Shown in pieces: positions 63,085 through 64,000 of a stretch of 64,000 nucleotides of DNA. Numbering within the stretch: position 1 is the stretch's first letter; the number at the start of each line of letters is the position of its first letter. The notes beneath the pieces were generated by a model that did no database searches, was not told the origin of the DNA, and saw nothing but the letters and a program-made list of their open reading frames with translations. The DNA comes from an uncultured Candidatus Entotheonella sp. (GTDB taxonomy: Bacteria > Tectomicrobia > Entotheonellia > Entotheonellales > Entotheonellaceae): contig OY282375.1 in NCBI GenBank assembly GCA_958295825.1, positions 1,039,489 to 1,103,488 of the forward strand, written 5' to 3'. Both the position numbers and the translations under genes were made by a program.

Positions 63085-63831
63085 TTATTGGGCCGTCCAG
63101 CCGCCGTCGATAACCAGTTCGCTGCCGGTGACGAACGACGACTCGTCGCTGGCCAAGTACAGCACCCCGTAGGCAATGTCCTCGGTCGAGCCGACGTAGC
63201 CCAAGGGAATCATGGCCGTTCGTTCCTCGCGGTCCGGACCGAAAGCCTGCTTGAGCATGTCGGTCTCAATGGGTCCGGGATGGATGGAATTGCAACGAAT
63301 GCCGTCCTTGGCGTGCTGCATAGCCACGCTTTTGGTGAACAAGCGCACAGCGCCCTTGGAAGTGGTATACGCCGCACCGTACGAACTGCCGACCAGGCCG
63401 GCTGTCGAGGAGATATTGATGATGGAGCCGCCGCCCGCTCGGCGCATGGCGGCCACGGCGTGCTTGGCGCCCAGAAAGACGCCCTTGACGTTCACCGCCA
63501 GAATCTGATCCAGGTCATCCTCGGTGGTTTCTTCGAGGCGCTTGCGGATGTAGATGCCGGCGTTGTTCACCAACACGTTCAGCTTGCCGTAGAGTTGCTC
63601 CGTGGTCTGCACCGCCGACCGCCAGGCATCCTCGTTGGTGACGTCCAGGTGGATGTAAGTGGCGTTGCCGCCGGCGGCGCGCAGGTCGGCTTCGACCTGA
63701 CGGCCTTCGTCGTCCAGGATGTCGCCCATGACGACGCTGGCACCCTCCTGCACAAACAGACGTGCCTCGGTGGCGCCCTGCCCGCGCGCGCCACCACTAA
63801 TCAATGCGACCTTGCCGTCAAGCCGGCCCAT
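63085..63831 (-). CDS. Short-chain dehydrogenase/reductase
   Basis: 248 residues. ISGGARGQGATEA is the cofactor loop, NNAG follows, the catalytic Ser lies in NISSTAGLVGSSYGAAY, and YTTSKGA holds the Tyr and Lys. SELVIDGGWTAQ closes the classical SDR fold. The Asp in MGDILDDEG after the second strand suggests NAD preference. Substrate unknown. It is upstream of ppgK on the same strand. Confidence 0.93.
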   Translation of the reverse strand: MGRLDGKVALISGGARGQGATEARLFVQEGASVVMGDILDDEGRQVEADLRAAGGNATYIHLDVTNEDAWRSAVQTTEQLYGKLNVLVNNAGIYIRKRLEETTEDDLDQILAVNVKGVFLGAKHAVAAMRRAGGGSIINISSTAGLVGSSYGAAYTTSKGAVRLFTKSVAMQHAKDGIRCNSIHPGPIETDMLKQAFGPDREERTAMIPLGYVGSTEDIAYGVLYLASDESSFVTGSELVIDGGWTAQ

Positions 63832-63951
63832 TCCGTTCTCCTTATGCCTTCGTAATTGATTCGCTTGCCATCTTTGATTAGGCTGGAGCGCCTATCATAC
63901 GGCATCCCTTATCGGAAACGAAACGTGACCCGCCGCCCGGAGAAAACCGCC

Positions 63952-64000
63952 GTGATTGCCGACCCGACGCGCTTCGAGACTGCCATCGCCCGCTTCGACG
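63952..64000 (+). CDS. Start of a DUF4202-like gene (partial, runs off the right edge)
   Basis: A GTG at 63952, with GGAG nine bases upstream, opens a frame to the window edge: IADPTRFETAIARFD. This is the typical N-terminus of DUF4202 proteins (normally RFxxAIARFDAAN). An in-frame GTG at 63925 is the alternative start. It diverges from the SDR gene. With only 16 residues visible the family call is tentative. Confidence 0.45.
   Translation, partial: MIADPTRFETAIARFD

Overview
The window is GC-rich DNA from a Gram-negative bacterium. Supporting evidence is a tripartite RND efflux system with TolC-type outer-membrane factors, a lipoprotein with a lipobox, and Tat-exported proteins. Gene content fits a heterotrophic, probably aerobic proteobacterium or a deltaproteobacterial/Tectomicrobia-like lineage: HpnD-type squalene synthase, LLM flavin oxidoreductase, DUF362 ferredoxin, PQQ alcohol dehydrogenase remnants, polyphosphate glucokinase and an HflX with a long N-terminus. 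The taxon is an inference and cannot be settled from this sequence.

Layout. 1-1.8 kb: 5' end of a Tat-exported protein, then transposase and hsdM remnants. 1.8-7.3 kb: nucleotidyltransferase, lipoprotein, a degenerate metallophosphoesterase, a radical SAM protein, squalene/phytoene synthase and a zinc alcohol dehydrogenase. 7.5-10.3 kb: HU, gamma-glutamyltransferase and MazG. 10.5-19.6 kb: a copper/silver (Cus-type) efflux operon with two tandem TolC-family genes, CusB, CusA and a His/Met-rich secreted protein, facing a c-type cytochrome. 19.6-26.1 kb: LLM oxidoreductase, DUF362 protein, a small helical protein, an epimerase and a transketolase/AceE-like enzyme. 26.3-28.2 kb: thiSGE under a TPP riboswitch with an intrinsic terminator. 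28.3-31 kb: IS and phage-head remnants and a DUF4143 ATPase.

31-47.1 kb is the most interesting part: a composite CRISPR locus. It has a 46-repeat array transcribed leftward from a recognisable leader promoter, cas2 and a cas4-cas1 fusion (type I-G-like adaptation). At the far end lies a lone type I-G csb2 (cas5-cas6) whose first codons are destroyed. Divergently transcribed from cas4-cas1 is a complete type III-B Cmr operon (cmr1-6, Cas10 palm GGDD intact, no HD nuclease), led by a 592-residue protein that I read as CARF-HEPN-CARF. No csb1, cas8 or cas3 remains, so the array appears to have passed from a lost type I-G effector to a Cmr complex with cyclic-oligoadenylate signalling. The newest spacer contains what looks like most of a type I-E CRISPR repeat, as if acquired from another CRISPR array.

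47-49.2 kb holds a decayed cytochrome c/PQQ alcohol dehydrogenase pair. 49.2-60.4 kb: small metabolic genes (VOC protein, TatD, cyclase family), a Tat-exported sugar-type ABC importer, pyrF, hflX (apparently with an AUC start) and a YheT-like hydrolase. 60.4-61.3 kb has no recognisable gene. 61.3-64 kb: a small membrane/coiled-coil protein, SixA, polyphosphate glucokinase, an SDR and the first codons of a DUF4202-like gene.
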